A program made the translations under genes and the position numbers. A DNA stretch of 64,000 nucleotides from Actinomyces respiraculi (lineage in GTDB: Bacteria > Actinomycetota > Actinomycetes > Actinomycetales > Actinomycetaceae): NCBI RefSeq assembly GCF_014595995.2, contig NZ_CP063989.1, positions 2,480,001 to 2,544,000 on the forward strand, given 5' to 3'. This document shows, one piece after another, positions 16,245-24,013 of this stretch (position 1 is the stretch's first letter; every line of letters begins with the position of its first letter). The notes beneath the pieces were generated by a model. It was given only the letters and a program-made list of their open reading frames with translations, was not told where the DNA came from and did no database searches.

Positions 16245-17621
16245 TCAGGGACGCACGGCGTAGGGCATGACACCGGCGTAGTGCAGCGAGGTCACGCGCA
16301 CGGTGTAGCCGAAGGTCGGAGCCTCAATCACCTGTCCGTCCCCGAGGTACATGGCCACGTGGTAGATGCCGGACTGGGTGCCGTTGGAGGACCAGAAGAC
16401 GAGGTCGCCGGGCTGGGCCTGGGAGAGTGGAACCTTGTCGCCCTGCCCGTACTGGACCCGTGAGGAGTGGGTGAGGTACACCCCGGCGGACCGGTAGGCG
16501 AGCATGGTCAGGCCGGAGCAGTCGACACCGCCGTAGGACTCACCGCCCCACTCATAGGGCACACCCATGTAACTGTAGGCGGCGGAGATGACGTCCTGGC
16601 CGCTGTAGCTCGGGGGGACCCACGCATCCACACTGGGGGCCGGCTCAGGAGCAGGAGCCGGAGCGGGTGCCGGGGCGGCAGCAGCCTCCTGCTGGCGGGC
16701 CGCCTCGGCCGCGGCCTGGGCGGCAGCTTCATCCGCGGCCTGCTGGGCGGCGAGGGCGGCGGCCTCCTCGGCGGCCTGCCGGGCTGCCTCCTCCTCGCGG
16801 GCCTTGCGCTGGGCCTCGAGCTGCGCCTGGTACTGGGTCTCGAGCTCGATGGTGGTGTTGCGCTGCTCGGCGAGCTGGGCGATGAGGGTCTCGCGCTGGG
16901 ACTGGGCGTAGACGACAGCGTTGGCGGCGTTGACGGCGGCCTCGTCGGCGACGGTCTTGGCCTCCTCGGCGGCGTCGGAGGCGGTCTGCTTGGCAGCCAG
17001 CTTCTCGTCGGCCAGGGCCTGGAGGGTGTCGGCGACGGCCTGGAGGGCCTCAACCCCTTGGAGCTGAGCATCGGACTGCTCACCGATGCGGGCCAGGGCG
17101 GCGGCGGCGTCGGCAAGGTCCGCGAGGGAGGTGCTGGTGAGGTAGGGGGTGAGGACGTCGAGGGCGTTGCCACCGTCCTGGTAGGTCTGGACGACGGCGG
17201 CGCCGAGCTCGGAGCGGGCCTGCTCGGTAGCCTTGGCGGCGGCGTCGGCGTCGGCCTGGGCGGTCTGAGCCTCGGTGGTGGCGGTCTCCAGCGCGTCGAG
17301 GGCGACGAGGTAGTCCTCGTTGGCGAGCTGGGCCGTGAGGGCGGCAGCCTCGGAGTCGGCGGCGAGCTGGGCGAGCTCGGCCTCGAGGACGGCGATGGAC
17401 TGGGCGGTGGATTCCTCGGCGGCGTGCGAGGAGTCGATGTCGTCCTGCGTGACCGGGTCAGCGGTGGCGAGGGGGACGAGGAGGGAGGCGGCCATGGCCA
17501 GGGCCACGGCGGCAAGGGTCCCGCGGGTCACGCTCCTGACACCCCTGGTGGTGGGGGCACTCGTGCGAGCGTTGCGGCGCGCGCCGCTCCGGTCGCGGTG
17601 GTGGCTCGTCGTGCGGGTCAC
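16245..17621 (-). CDS. Secreted NlpC/P60 peptidoglycan hydrolase with coiled coil (RipA-like)
   Basis: GTG 17621 follows GGAGGAAGCA; 458 residues. A signal peptide ends near residue 54 (LAAVALAMAASLLVPLATAD). Residues 60-300 are an Ala/Glu/Gln-rich coiled coil, then a proline-alanine linker APAPAPAPEPAP, and the C40 endopeptidase domain (about 340-458). The catalytic Cys is in YGGVDCSGLTMLAY and the His in GIYHVAMYLGDGQ. The enzyme cuts the peptide stem between D-Glu and mDAP or Lys during septation; the coiled coil likely targets or inhibits it until partners bind. A 27-bp inverted repeat lies about 90 bp upstream. Confidence 0.93.
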   Translation of the reverse strand: MTRTTSHHRDRSGARRNARTSAPTTRGVRSVTRGTLAAVALAMAASLLVPLATADPVTQDDIDSSHAAEESTAQSIAVLEAELAQLAADSEAAALTAQLANEDYLVALDALETATTEAQTAQADADAAAKATEQARSELGAAVVQTYQDGGNALDVLTPYLTSTSLADLADAAAALARIGEQSDAQLQGVEALQAVADTLQALADEKLAAKQTASDAAEEAKTVADEAAVNAANAVVYAQSQRETLIAQLAEQRNTTIELETQYQAQLEAQRKAREEEAARQAAEEAAALAAQQAADEAAAQAAAEAARQQEAAAAPAPAPAPAPEPAPSVDAWVPPSYSGQDVISAAYSYMGVPYEWGGESYGGVDCSGLTMLAYRSAGVYLTHSSRVQYGQGDKVPLSQAQPGDLVFWSSNGTQSGIYHVAMYLGDGQVIEAPTFGYTVRVTSLHYAGVMPYAVRP

Positions 17622-17710
17622 TGCTTCCTCCGTCTACTGCTTCCTCCCCGTCGGGAGCTGACGGCGCCGTGTCGGCGGGCGGCTCAGGCCGGGCGGGGAG
17701 AAGTCTTGGC

Positions 17711-17737
17711 TGACAAAACAGTAGGCAGGTTTTGTCA
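17711..17737. promoter_or_regulatory. Perfect 9-bp inverted repeat upstream of the NlpC/P60 gene
   Basis: TGACAAAAC-N9-GTTTTGTCA. The arms are AT-rich, which argues against a terminator and for a protein-binding site. Actinobacterial NlpC/P60 genes are often under MtrAB control; the site is a candidate for such a regulator, but I cannot show which. No c-di-AMP riboswitch was recognised here. Confidence 0.5.
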
Positions 17738-17900
17738 CACAAGGGAACAGGTTTCTCATCATTCACAACAGTCACAGAGACCCCTAAACCTCTCGACATC
17801 CAGACTCCCGCAGCAACACGCCGAATCAACCCAAATGTGAGACGCCTCACGACACCGTTGTAATTTCCCACCCCGAGGTCCCGCCAGCCCCGCCCGAACT

Positions 17901-18576
17901 CCTCGGTTTGCTGTCGAGAGTGCGGTGTTGTGCTGTTGTGGTGTCTTGGGGCGTTGGTGGCGGTTCTGCCTCAAAGGCGTTGGTGGTAGTTCTGTCCCAG
18001 GGCTTCGGTGGCGGTTCTGTCCCAGGGCGTCGGTGGCAATTCCGGGGGTTTGTGGGGGGGGTTTCTGGTTGGTCGTGGTGGTGGTGTGCTCCGGCACCCT
18101 GCCGTGCTGAGCCCGTGATGGTTTGAGCCTGGTGCCGGCATCCGTCGGCGGCCGACTGCCAACGCTTGGGGCGTGCCCCGCGGGGTGGCGGCAGGGGGGG
18201 GCTCGCACGCTCATGTGACAGGTGTTAACGGTCGCACTGGGGTTTGCCGTGGTGGCCCACGCTCCCATGTGCGTGGGCGGCCTCCGTGCACATGGGAGTC
18301 GGCGTGCTGGAGGGCACCGGTCGACAAACCCTAGCAATGGCGCCGTTGTCGACGGCTGTCGAAAAGTGTGAGCGTGCAAGCCCCGGGCCCCGCGGGCGCC
18401 CGCGTGCACCGTGCTGGCGTGATCACCGGGATTCTCCTCCAGGGCGCTCTGACCGCGTCGCCCGCCTGCGCCGTGCTGGTGTGCGTGCGGCGGGCACCAA
18501 CCACGGCCGGCGCCGACCACCGACGTCCTGAGACACCACAACGGCACAACACCGTACTCTCCAGAGCAAAACGAGG
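17901..18576. repeat. Non-coding block bounded by 60-bp inverted repeats
   Basis: The sequence at 17901-17960 recurs as reverse complement at 18517-18576 with roughly 85% identity; the best-conserved part is CGGTGTTGTGC-GTTGTGGTGTC. Inside are tandem 25-bp repeats (17951-18050), a perfect 11-bp stem CTCCCATGTGC/GCACATGGGAG (18262-18298) and an 8-bp stem GTCGACAA/TTGTCGAC (18320-18353). No convincing gene is present in 17622-18755, a 1.1-kb gap. It may be a non-autonomous mobile element or a structured RNA/DNA element; no target-site duplication was found. Confidence 0.65.
17951..18050. repeat. Four tandem ~25-bp repeats
   Basis: Units begin at 17951 (26 bp), 17977, 18002 and 18027, each built on GCGTTGGTGGCGGTTCTG followed by TCCCAGG or similar. 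The fourth decays into a G run. Contiguous units without spacers. Confidence 0.75.
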
Positions 18577-18755
18577 ACTTGGAGGCCGTGCGGGGCTGGG
18601 GCCGAGCGGACGAGCGCCACGCCGTCGGGATGCCGCGCCCACGCGCCCCACGACATCGAATCATGGACACCTCTGCCCGGCGATATCGGGGAGCACTAGG
18701 GTTGATAACAGCGCCATGGACGGCGCTCACGCTCTCCCCGAGACGAGGATCCCGT

Positions 18756-20096
18756 ATGACTGACGCCCCCACCGCGGCCAACCCCGCCGACTGGCACTTT
18801 GAGACCAAGCAGGTCCAGGCCGGCCACACCCCCGACTCCGACACCGGCGCTCGCGCCCTGCCGATCTACCAGTCCACCTCCTTCGTCTTCCCCGACGCCC
18901 AGGAGGCCGCCGACCGCTTCGCCCTGAAGTCCCTCGGCCCCATCTACACGCGCCTGGACAACCCCACCAACCAGGCCGTCGCCAACCGCATCACCGCCCT
19001 CGAGGGAGGCCTCGGCGCCCTCCTCGTCTCCTCCGGCATCGCCGCCGAGACCCTGACCTTCCTCACCCTGGGTGACGTCGGCAGCAACATCGTCGCCTCG
19101 CCCTCGCTGTACGGCGGCACCGTCAACCTGCTCACCCACACGCTGCCTCGCATGGGCATCGAGACCCGCTTCGTCGAGGACCCGGCCGACCCGGCCTCCT
19201 GGGCCGCGCTCGCCGACGAGCGCACGATCTGCTTCTTCGGCGAGTCGATCCCCAACCCCAAGGGCGACATCCTCGACATCGAGCCCATCGCCGAGGCCGC
19301 CCACGCGCTGGGCATCCCGCTCGTCGTGGACAACACGGTCGCCTCCCCCTACCTCATCCGCCCCTTCGAGTGGGGCGCGGACATCATCATCCACTCCGCC
19401 ACCAAGTTCCTCGGCGGCCACGGCTCGAGCGTCATGGGCTGCATCGTCGACTCCGGCAACTTCGACTACGCCTCCCAGCCCGAGCGCTTCCCCGGCTTCA
19501 ACCAGCCCGACGTCTCCTACAACGGCCTCGTCTACGCCCGCGACCTCGGCGTGGGCAGCCCCCTGGGAAACATGGCCTTCATCCTCAAGGCCCACACCCA
19601 GGGCCAGCGCGACCTCGGCTTCGCCGCCAGCCCCCTCAACGCCTTCCTCATCATGCAGGGCATTGAAACCCTGTCCCTGCGCATGGAGCGCCACGTGGAC
19701 AACGCCCTCGCCGTCGCCCGCTGGCTCGAGGGCCGCCCGGAGGTCGCCGAGGTGCGCTACTCCGGCCTGGAGTCCAGCCCCTACCACGCGCTGGCCCACA
19801 AGTACTGCCCGCGCGGGGCCGGCAGCGTCTTCGCCTTCGACCTCGTAGGCGGGCGCGAGGCCGGCGCTGCCTTCATCGACGCGCTGACCCTGTTCTCCAA
19901 CCTCGCCAACATCGGTGACGTGCGCTCCCTGTGCGCCCACCCGGCGACAACGACGCACTCCCAGCTCGACGACCTCGGCCTGGCCCGGGCCGGCATCACC
20001 GCGGGCACGGTGCGCCTGAGCATCGGCATCGAGCACGTCGACGACATCATCGCCGACCTCGAGCGGGGCTTTGCGGCCGTCGCCGCCCTCGACTGA
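18756..20096 (+). CDS. metY: O-acetylhomoserine aminocarboxypropyltransferase (sulfhydrylase)
   Basis: PLP enzyme that makes homocysteine from O-acetylhomoserine and sulfide in direct-sulfhydrylation methionine synthesis. ATG 18756 gives 446 residues; the longer frame upstream has no homology-like sequence. The PLP lysine lies in IIHSATKFLGGHGS (about 211), the substrate-loop strand is QSTSFVFPDAQEAADRF, and YTRLDNPTNQAV is the Cys/Met-metabolism family signature near 66. It precedes metX, the enzyme that supplies its substrate, separated by a hairpin. No SAM riboswitch was recognised in the leader. Confidence 0.94.
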   Translation: MTDAPTAANPADWHFETKQVQAGHTPDSDTGARALPIYQSTSFVFPDAQEAADRFALKSLGPIYTRLDNPTNQAVANRITALEGGLGALLVSSGIAAETLTFLTLGDVGSNIVASPSLYGGTVNLLTHTLPRMGIETRFVEDPADPASWAALADERTICFFGESIPNPKGDILDIEPIAEAAHALGIPLVVDNTVASPYLIRPFEWGADIIIHSATKFLGGHGSSVMGCIVDSGNFDYASQPERFPGFNQPDVSYNGLVYARDLGVGSPLGNMAFILKAHTQGQRDLGFAASPLNAFLIMQGIETLSLRMERHVDNALAVARWLEGRPEVAEVRYSGLESSPYHALAHKYCPRGAGSVFAFDLVGGREAGAAFIDALTLFSNLANIGDVRSLCAHPATTTHSQLDDLGLARAGITAGTVRLSIGIEHVDDIIADLERGFAAVAALD

Positions 20097-20115
20097 GCTG
20101 GGCCCTGCTGCTGAA

Positions 20116-20153
20116 CTGCGGCCGCGTGGGTGCTGATACCCACGCGGCCGCAG
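20116..20153. terminator. Perfect 16-bp hairpin after metY
   Basis: CTGCGGCCGCGTGGGT pairs with ACCCACGCGGCCGCAG over a 6-nt loop. It sits 20 bp after metY. No T tract follows. It may terminate or only attenuate before metX, 107 bp further on. Confidence 0.8.
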
Positions 20154-20259
20154 ACTCGTTGACGAGGGTCCGACATCGACCGCCCAAGGCCGCCCGTTGG
20201 TCAGGGTCCGCCCATCGGCCCGGTTCCGCCAACTGACGCGGACACACCACAATGAGCCC

Positions 20260-21444
20260 ATGAGCGTGACCCAGCCCCCGACGCCCGGCGTCGGCTCCGC
20301 CTCCACCAAGCTCGTCGACCGCAAGGCCGGCTCGCCCACGGGTGCGTGGCGTCCGGGTGACGAGCCCGGCAACCGTCGCTTCCTGGATATCGGCGACTTC
20401 ACGCTCGAGTCGGGGGTGATCCTGCCCGACACGGTGCTCGCCTTCGAGACCTGGGGCACCCTGGCCCCCGCGGCGGACAACGCCGTCCTCATCCTCCACG
20501 CCCTGACCGGCGACTCCCACGTCACCGGCCCCGCCGCCCCCGGGCACCCGACCCCCGGCTGGTGGGACACGCTCATCGGGCCCGGCCGCGCCATCGACAC
20601 CGAGCGCTACTTCGTCGTCGCCGCCAATATCCTCGGCGGCTGCCAGGGCTCCACCGGCCCCTCCTCCACCGCGCCGGACGGGCGCCCCTGGGGGTCGCGC
20701 TTCCCCTGGCTCACTACCCGCGACCAGGTGGAGGCCGAGACCCTGCTCGCGGACGCCCTGGGTATCGAGACCTTCCACCTCGTCATCGGCGCTTCCCTGG
20801 GCGGGCACCGCGCCGTCGAGTGGGGCGCGAGCCACCCCGAGCGGGTGCGCAACCTGGCACTCGTGGCCACCGGAGCCTCGACGACGGCGGACCAGATCGC
20901 CTGGTGCCACCTGCAAGAGCTCGCCATCGTCGGCGACCCCTTCTTCTTCGACGGCGACTACTACTCCCACTCGGTCGGCCCGGTGCGCGGGCTGGGCCTC
21001 GCACGCGCCATCGCTCACACCACCTACCGTTCAGCGGCGGAGCTGGATGCGCGCTTCGGCCGCAGCCACCAGGGCGAGGAGGACCCGGCGGTGGGCGGGC
21101 GCTACCAGATCGAGTCCTACCTCGACCACCACTCCGGCAAGCTCATCTCCCGCTTCGACGCCAACACCTACCTCATCGTCACCCACTCGATGATGGTCCA
21201 TGACGTCGGTATCGGCCGGGGCGGCACCGAGGCGGGGCTCGGGCGGGTCACGGCCCGCACGCTCGTCGTCGACGTCGACTCCGACCGCCTGTTCCTGTCC
21301 GAGCAGGCCGAGCAGCTGGTCGCCTGCATCCCCGATACCCGGCGGGCGACGATCCACTCCCTGCACGGGCACGACGGCTTCCTCGTCGAGGCTGACCAGA
21401 TGGAACGGATCCTGCGCGACTTCCTGGCGGAGGACGTGGCATGA
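20260..21444 (+). CDS. metX: Homoserine O-acetyltransferase
   Basis: Acetylates homoserine from acetyl-CoA, the entry step of methionine synthesis. ATG 20260 gives 394 residues. The alpha/beta-hydrolase nucleophile is in VIGASLGGHRAVEWG (Ser near 173); the family strand HALTGDSHVTGPA and GGCQGSTGPSS are present, and the catalytic His is in SLHGHDGFLVEAD near the C-terminus. Its stop overlaps the start of the following hydrolase gene as ATGA, so the two are co-translated. Confidence 0.95.
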   Translation: MSVTQPPTPGVGSASTKLVDRKAGSPTGAWRPGDEPGNRRFLDIGDFTLESGVILPDTVLAFETWGTLAPAADNAVLILHALTGDSHVTGPAAPGHPTPGWWDTLIGPGRAIDTERYFVVAANILGGCQGSTGPSSTAPDGRPWGSRFPWLTTRDQVEAETLLADALGIETFHLVIGASLGGHRAVEWGASHPERVRNLALVATGASTTADQIAWCHLQELAIVGDPFFFDGDYYSHSVGPVRGLGLARAIAHTTYRSAAELDARFGRSHQGEEDPAVGGRYQIESYLDHHSGKLISRFDANTYLIVTHSMMVHDVGIGRGGTEAGLGRVTARTLVVDVDSDRLFLSEQAEQLVACIPDTRRATIHSLHGHDGFLVEADQMERILRDFLAEDVA

Positions 21445-22628
21445 ACGGCGAGACACCGGAGCCAGCCCCACAGTGCCTCAGGCCGGCCCCTGAGCCGGCC
21501 GGGCCGAACACGCCAACCATGCCTGCCGTCGAATCTCCGCGGCCGGCCCCCAAGCCCGCCCGGGCTCCCAAGCACCCCCACCCACCGGTCGGTTCCTGGG
21601 GCGAGGACCTGCTCGGCCGCGGCTTCCGGGCGCGCACCCTCGAGCTCGCCCCCGACGCGGAGGACGACGGCGCCGTCGCCACCCTCGTGTGCTACCTGCC
21701 CGACGAGGACCCCGACGCCCCCGAGGGCACGCCGTCGGCCCCCTCCTTCGTGTGGCTCTACCTGCACGGCTGGAACGACTACTTCTTCAACCCGGAACTG
21801 GCCCGCCGCGTGGCCCGGCTCGGCGGCGCCTTCTACGCCCTGGACCTGCGCCGCTACGGCCGGTCGCTGCGCGAGGGGCAGATGCTCGGCTGGACGGAGG
21901 ACCTGGCGACCTATGACGAGGAGATCGGGCTGGCGCTCACCCTCGCCTGGGCCGAGCACGGCCAGTCACTGCCCACCGTCCTGTGCGGGCACTCCACCGG
22001 CGGGCTGACCGCCGCCCTGTGGGCGCACCGCCACCCAGACGTGCTGGCCGGGCTCGTCCTCAACTCCGCCTGGCTGGAGATCCAGGGCGCGGAGCCGGTG
22101 CGGGTGCTGGGCGAGCCCATCGTGCGGGCCCTCGCACGCCTGAACCCACGCGACCCCGTGACACTGCCGTCCTACGACCCCTCCAACCTGTTCACAGTCG
22201 TGGCCGGTTGGACCGAGGCCGACGGCGAGCTGCCGGACCCGTCCTGGGCCGACGACCCGTACGTCACCGGCTGGCACGTGGACCCCCGGTGGAAGTATCT
22301 GTTGACGCCGCCGATCCGCCCGGGCTGGCTGGCGGCCATCCTCGATGGGCAGGCGGCGGTCGCCTCAGGGCTCGTCGTGACCTGCCCGGTGCTGTCCATC
22401 AGCTCCGCGCGCAGCCACCTGGGGGTTGTGCGCTGCGAGGACTCGCGCTGCACGGACACGGTGGTGGACGCGGACGGCACCGCCCGCCGGGCCGTCGGCC
22501 TGGGGCCGCTGGTGACCGTGGCGCGCATCGAGGGTGCCGTGCATGACGTGTTCCTGTCCGCGCCGCCGGTACGGGAGCAGAGCTACGCCGTGCTTGAGCA
22601 GTGGCTGCGGGGCTACGTGCTCAGTTGA
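21441..22628 (+). CDS. Alpha/beta hydrolase (serine aminopeptidase/lysophospholipase-like)
   Basis: 395 residues; the first ~50 are proline-rich and likely disordered. The oxyanion strand WLYLHGWNDYFF (about 109-120) and the nucleophile elbow CGHSTGGLTAALWA (Ser near 187) are typical of Hydrolase_4. A catalytic Asp and the His in EGAVHDVFLS near residue 370 complete the triad. Substrate unknown. Translationally coupled to metX, but a methionine role is only inferred from position. The last 8 bp overlap the convergent RAMA-domain gene. Confidence 0.85.
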   Translation: MNGETPEPAPQCLRPAPEPAGPNTPTMPAVESPRPAPKPARAPKHPHPPVGSWGEDLLGRGFRARTLELAPDAEDDGAVATLVCYLPDEDPDAPEGTPSAPSFVWLYLHGWNDYFFNPELARRVARLGGAFYALDLRRYGRSLREGQMLGWTEDLATYDEEIGLALTLAWAEHGQSLPTVLCGHSTGGLTAALWAHRHPDVLAGLVLNSAWLEIQGAEPVRVLGEPIVRALARLNPRDPVTLPSYDPSNLFTVVAGWTEADGELPDPSWADDPYVTGWHVDPRWKYLLTPPIRPGWLAAILDGQAAVASGLVVTCPVLSISSARSHLGVVRCEDSRCTDTVVDADGTARRAVGLGPLVTVARIEGAVHDVFLSAPPVREQSYAVLEQWLRGYVLS

Positions 22629-23808
22629 GTAAGTCGGCAAGCGTGGCGCCGTGCTCCTCCAGGCGCCACACGCGCCAACCGTCAACATCCTGAACGCGCT
22701 GCGCGGCCGCTGCCGCACGCGAGGGATCGGTGAAGGTGCGCCCGTCGGCCAGGGTGATGACGCCGTTGCGCGAGAGGGTGGCCGTGTGGTCGATGCCGCG
22801 GCGTGGGCTGCGCCAGCACAGGGTGGTGGATTTACCCAGGCGCCGGGCGACGGCGGCCAGGGTGGCGGGGGCGTCGGCGGCGCTGACCGTGTGCTGCGCG
22901 CCGAGCACCGGTGCCAGGGAGCGGTGCATGCCCGTGACCGGCAGTGGCTCCACGCCTGTCGCCGGCGGCGCAGCGGTCACCGGCGGCACAGTGGAGGTGA
23001 CCGACGGCGCGGTGGAGGCCACCGGGGCCGACTGCCTGACGGAGGCCATCGGGGCAGCGGCCCCGGAAGACGCCGGATGGGTCGTGGTGGCAGGCGCCAC
23101 CCTGGCCGGTGCGGCCGGAACAGCCGTAGCCTGCGCGGCCGAGGAGGACGGAGTGATCGGCGCGGCCGGAGCTTGCGCGGCCGGGGACTGCGTGCTGTGT
23201 GTCCTGGCGTCCGCAGCTCGCGTCACGCCATGGCTGCGGGAGCGCAAGATCGGCGCCGTCTCGGAGGTGGCGATAAGGCCCGCCTCCACCAGGTCCACGG
23301 AGACCAGGACGGAGCCCTCGACCACGCGCGCGTCGACGACATGCAGCTCAACCAGGGAGCCCAGGAAGGAGACGAGCACACGCGCGTCCGGGGCCAGGTC
23401 CGTGGTGAGGATGACGAGCCGGGGGCCGGGCTCGGTATGGGACGGCATGACCTCGCTGAACTCGTCCCAGTCCTGGTGGAAGGCGGTCGCACCCCCGGGG
23501 TAGACGGCGGTCAGGGCGCGACGACTCATGGCGGCGGTCGCGGCCTGGCGGCCGAGCGCGCCGACGAGCCCGGCGGCGTCGAGGGCCGTGAGGACCTCAA
23601 CGGTCACCACCTGCCCGGCGGCGTCCAGAGCGGTGAGCGACTGCCCTCCCTCGACGCTCATCCATGCCACGGGCATGAGCGGGCGGTGCAGGACCTGGCC
23701 CAGCTGGGCGCGCACGGCTGCGAGGACGTGGAGGCGGGTCTCGGCGCTGGCCGGACGTCCCGGGCCCACAGTGCCCAGTCGGCCGTCCTTGAGCTCGAAG
23801 AGCGCCAT
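22621..23808 (-). CDS. RAMA-domain protein with actinobacterial N-terminal domain
   Basis: 395 residues. The N-terminal ~180 residues (LHRPLMPVAWMSVEGGQSLT, LDAAGQVVTVEVL, YPGGATAFHQDWDEF) match a conserved actinobacterial domain of unknown role with NucS/DUF91-like look. Residues 200-310 are Ala/Pro/Thr-rich and disordered. The C-terminal ~75 residues (TTLCWRSPRRGIDHTATLS, LADGRTFTDPSRAA, VDGWRVWRLEE) fit the RAMA domain, proposed to read modified DNA in restriction-related systems. Thus it may sense methylated or otherwise modified DNA. It is a single gene, convergent with the hydrolase gene. Confidence 0.7.
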   Translation of the reverse strand: MALFELKDGRLGTVGPGRPASAETRLHVLAAVRAQLGQVLHRPLMPVAWMSVEGGQSLTALDAAGQVVTVEVLTALDAAGLVGALGRQAATAAMSRRALTAVYPGGATAFHQDWDEFSEVMPSHTEPGPRLVILTTDLAPDARVLVSFLGSLVELHVVDARVVEGSVLVSVDLVEAGLIATSETAPILRSRSHGVTRAADARTHSTQSPAAQAPAAPITPSSSAAQATAVPAAPARVAPATTTHPASSGAAAPMASVRQSAPVASTAPSVTSTVPPVTAAPPATGVEPLPVTGMHRSLAPVLGAQHTVSAADAPATLAAVARRLGKSTTLCWRSPRRGIDHTATLSRNGVITLADGRTFTDPSRAAAAAQRVQDVDGWRVWRLEEHGATLADLLN

Positions 23809-23906
23809 ACCAACCCCGTCCTTCTGCGTGCGGCCTCGCCGGTCGGCGGCCTCCCGAAGGGCATACTCTCACGAGTACCTGATAGGAACCATAACGGTCC
23901 ATAACG

Positions 23907-23998
23907 CACCCGCTCCCGGGGGCCAGGGTCCCAGGGAGCGGGTGGTCACAGCCGGGCTGGGGCGACGCCGTCGGACCCGCGGTACCGGGCCCGACGGC
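23907..23998 (-). terminator. Two hairpins downstream of ppdK
   Basis: CACCCGCTCCC (23907) pairs with GGGAGCGGGTG (23934-23944). GCCGTCGG (23967) pairs with CCGACGGC (23991-23998) with an inner CCCG/CGGG. Both lie within 110 bp after the ppdK stop. Confidence 0.7.
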
Positions 23999-24013
23999 GG
24001 CCGTCAGCCGGAC

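Noticed and set aside
16467..17840. Gly-rich 457-aa plus-strand ORF
   Set aside because: Antisense of the Ala-rich coiled coil of the NlpC/P60 gene.
17622..17860. c-di-AMP (ydaO) riboswitch upstream of the NlpC/P60 gene
   Set aside because: Expected in some actinobacterial NlpC/P60 leaders, but the core sequence was not found by eye.
18577..18755. SAM riboswitch in the metY leader
   Set aside because: I could not identify the conserved core of SAM-II or SAM-IV classes; a covariance-model search would settle it.
18696..20600. 634-aa minus-strand ORF
   Set aside because: Antisense shadow of metY with no domain-like sequence.
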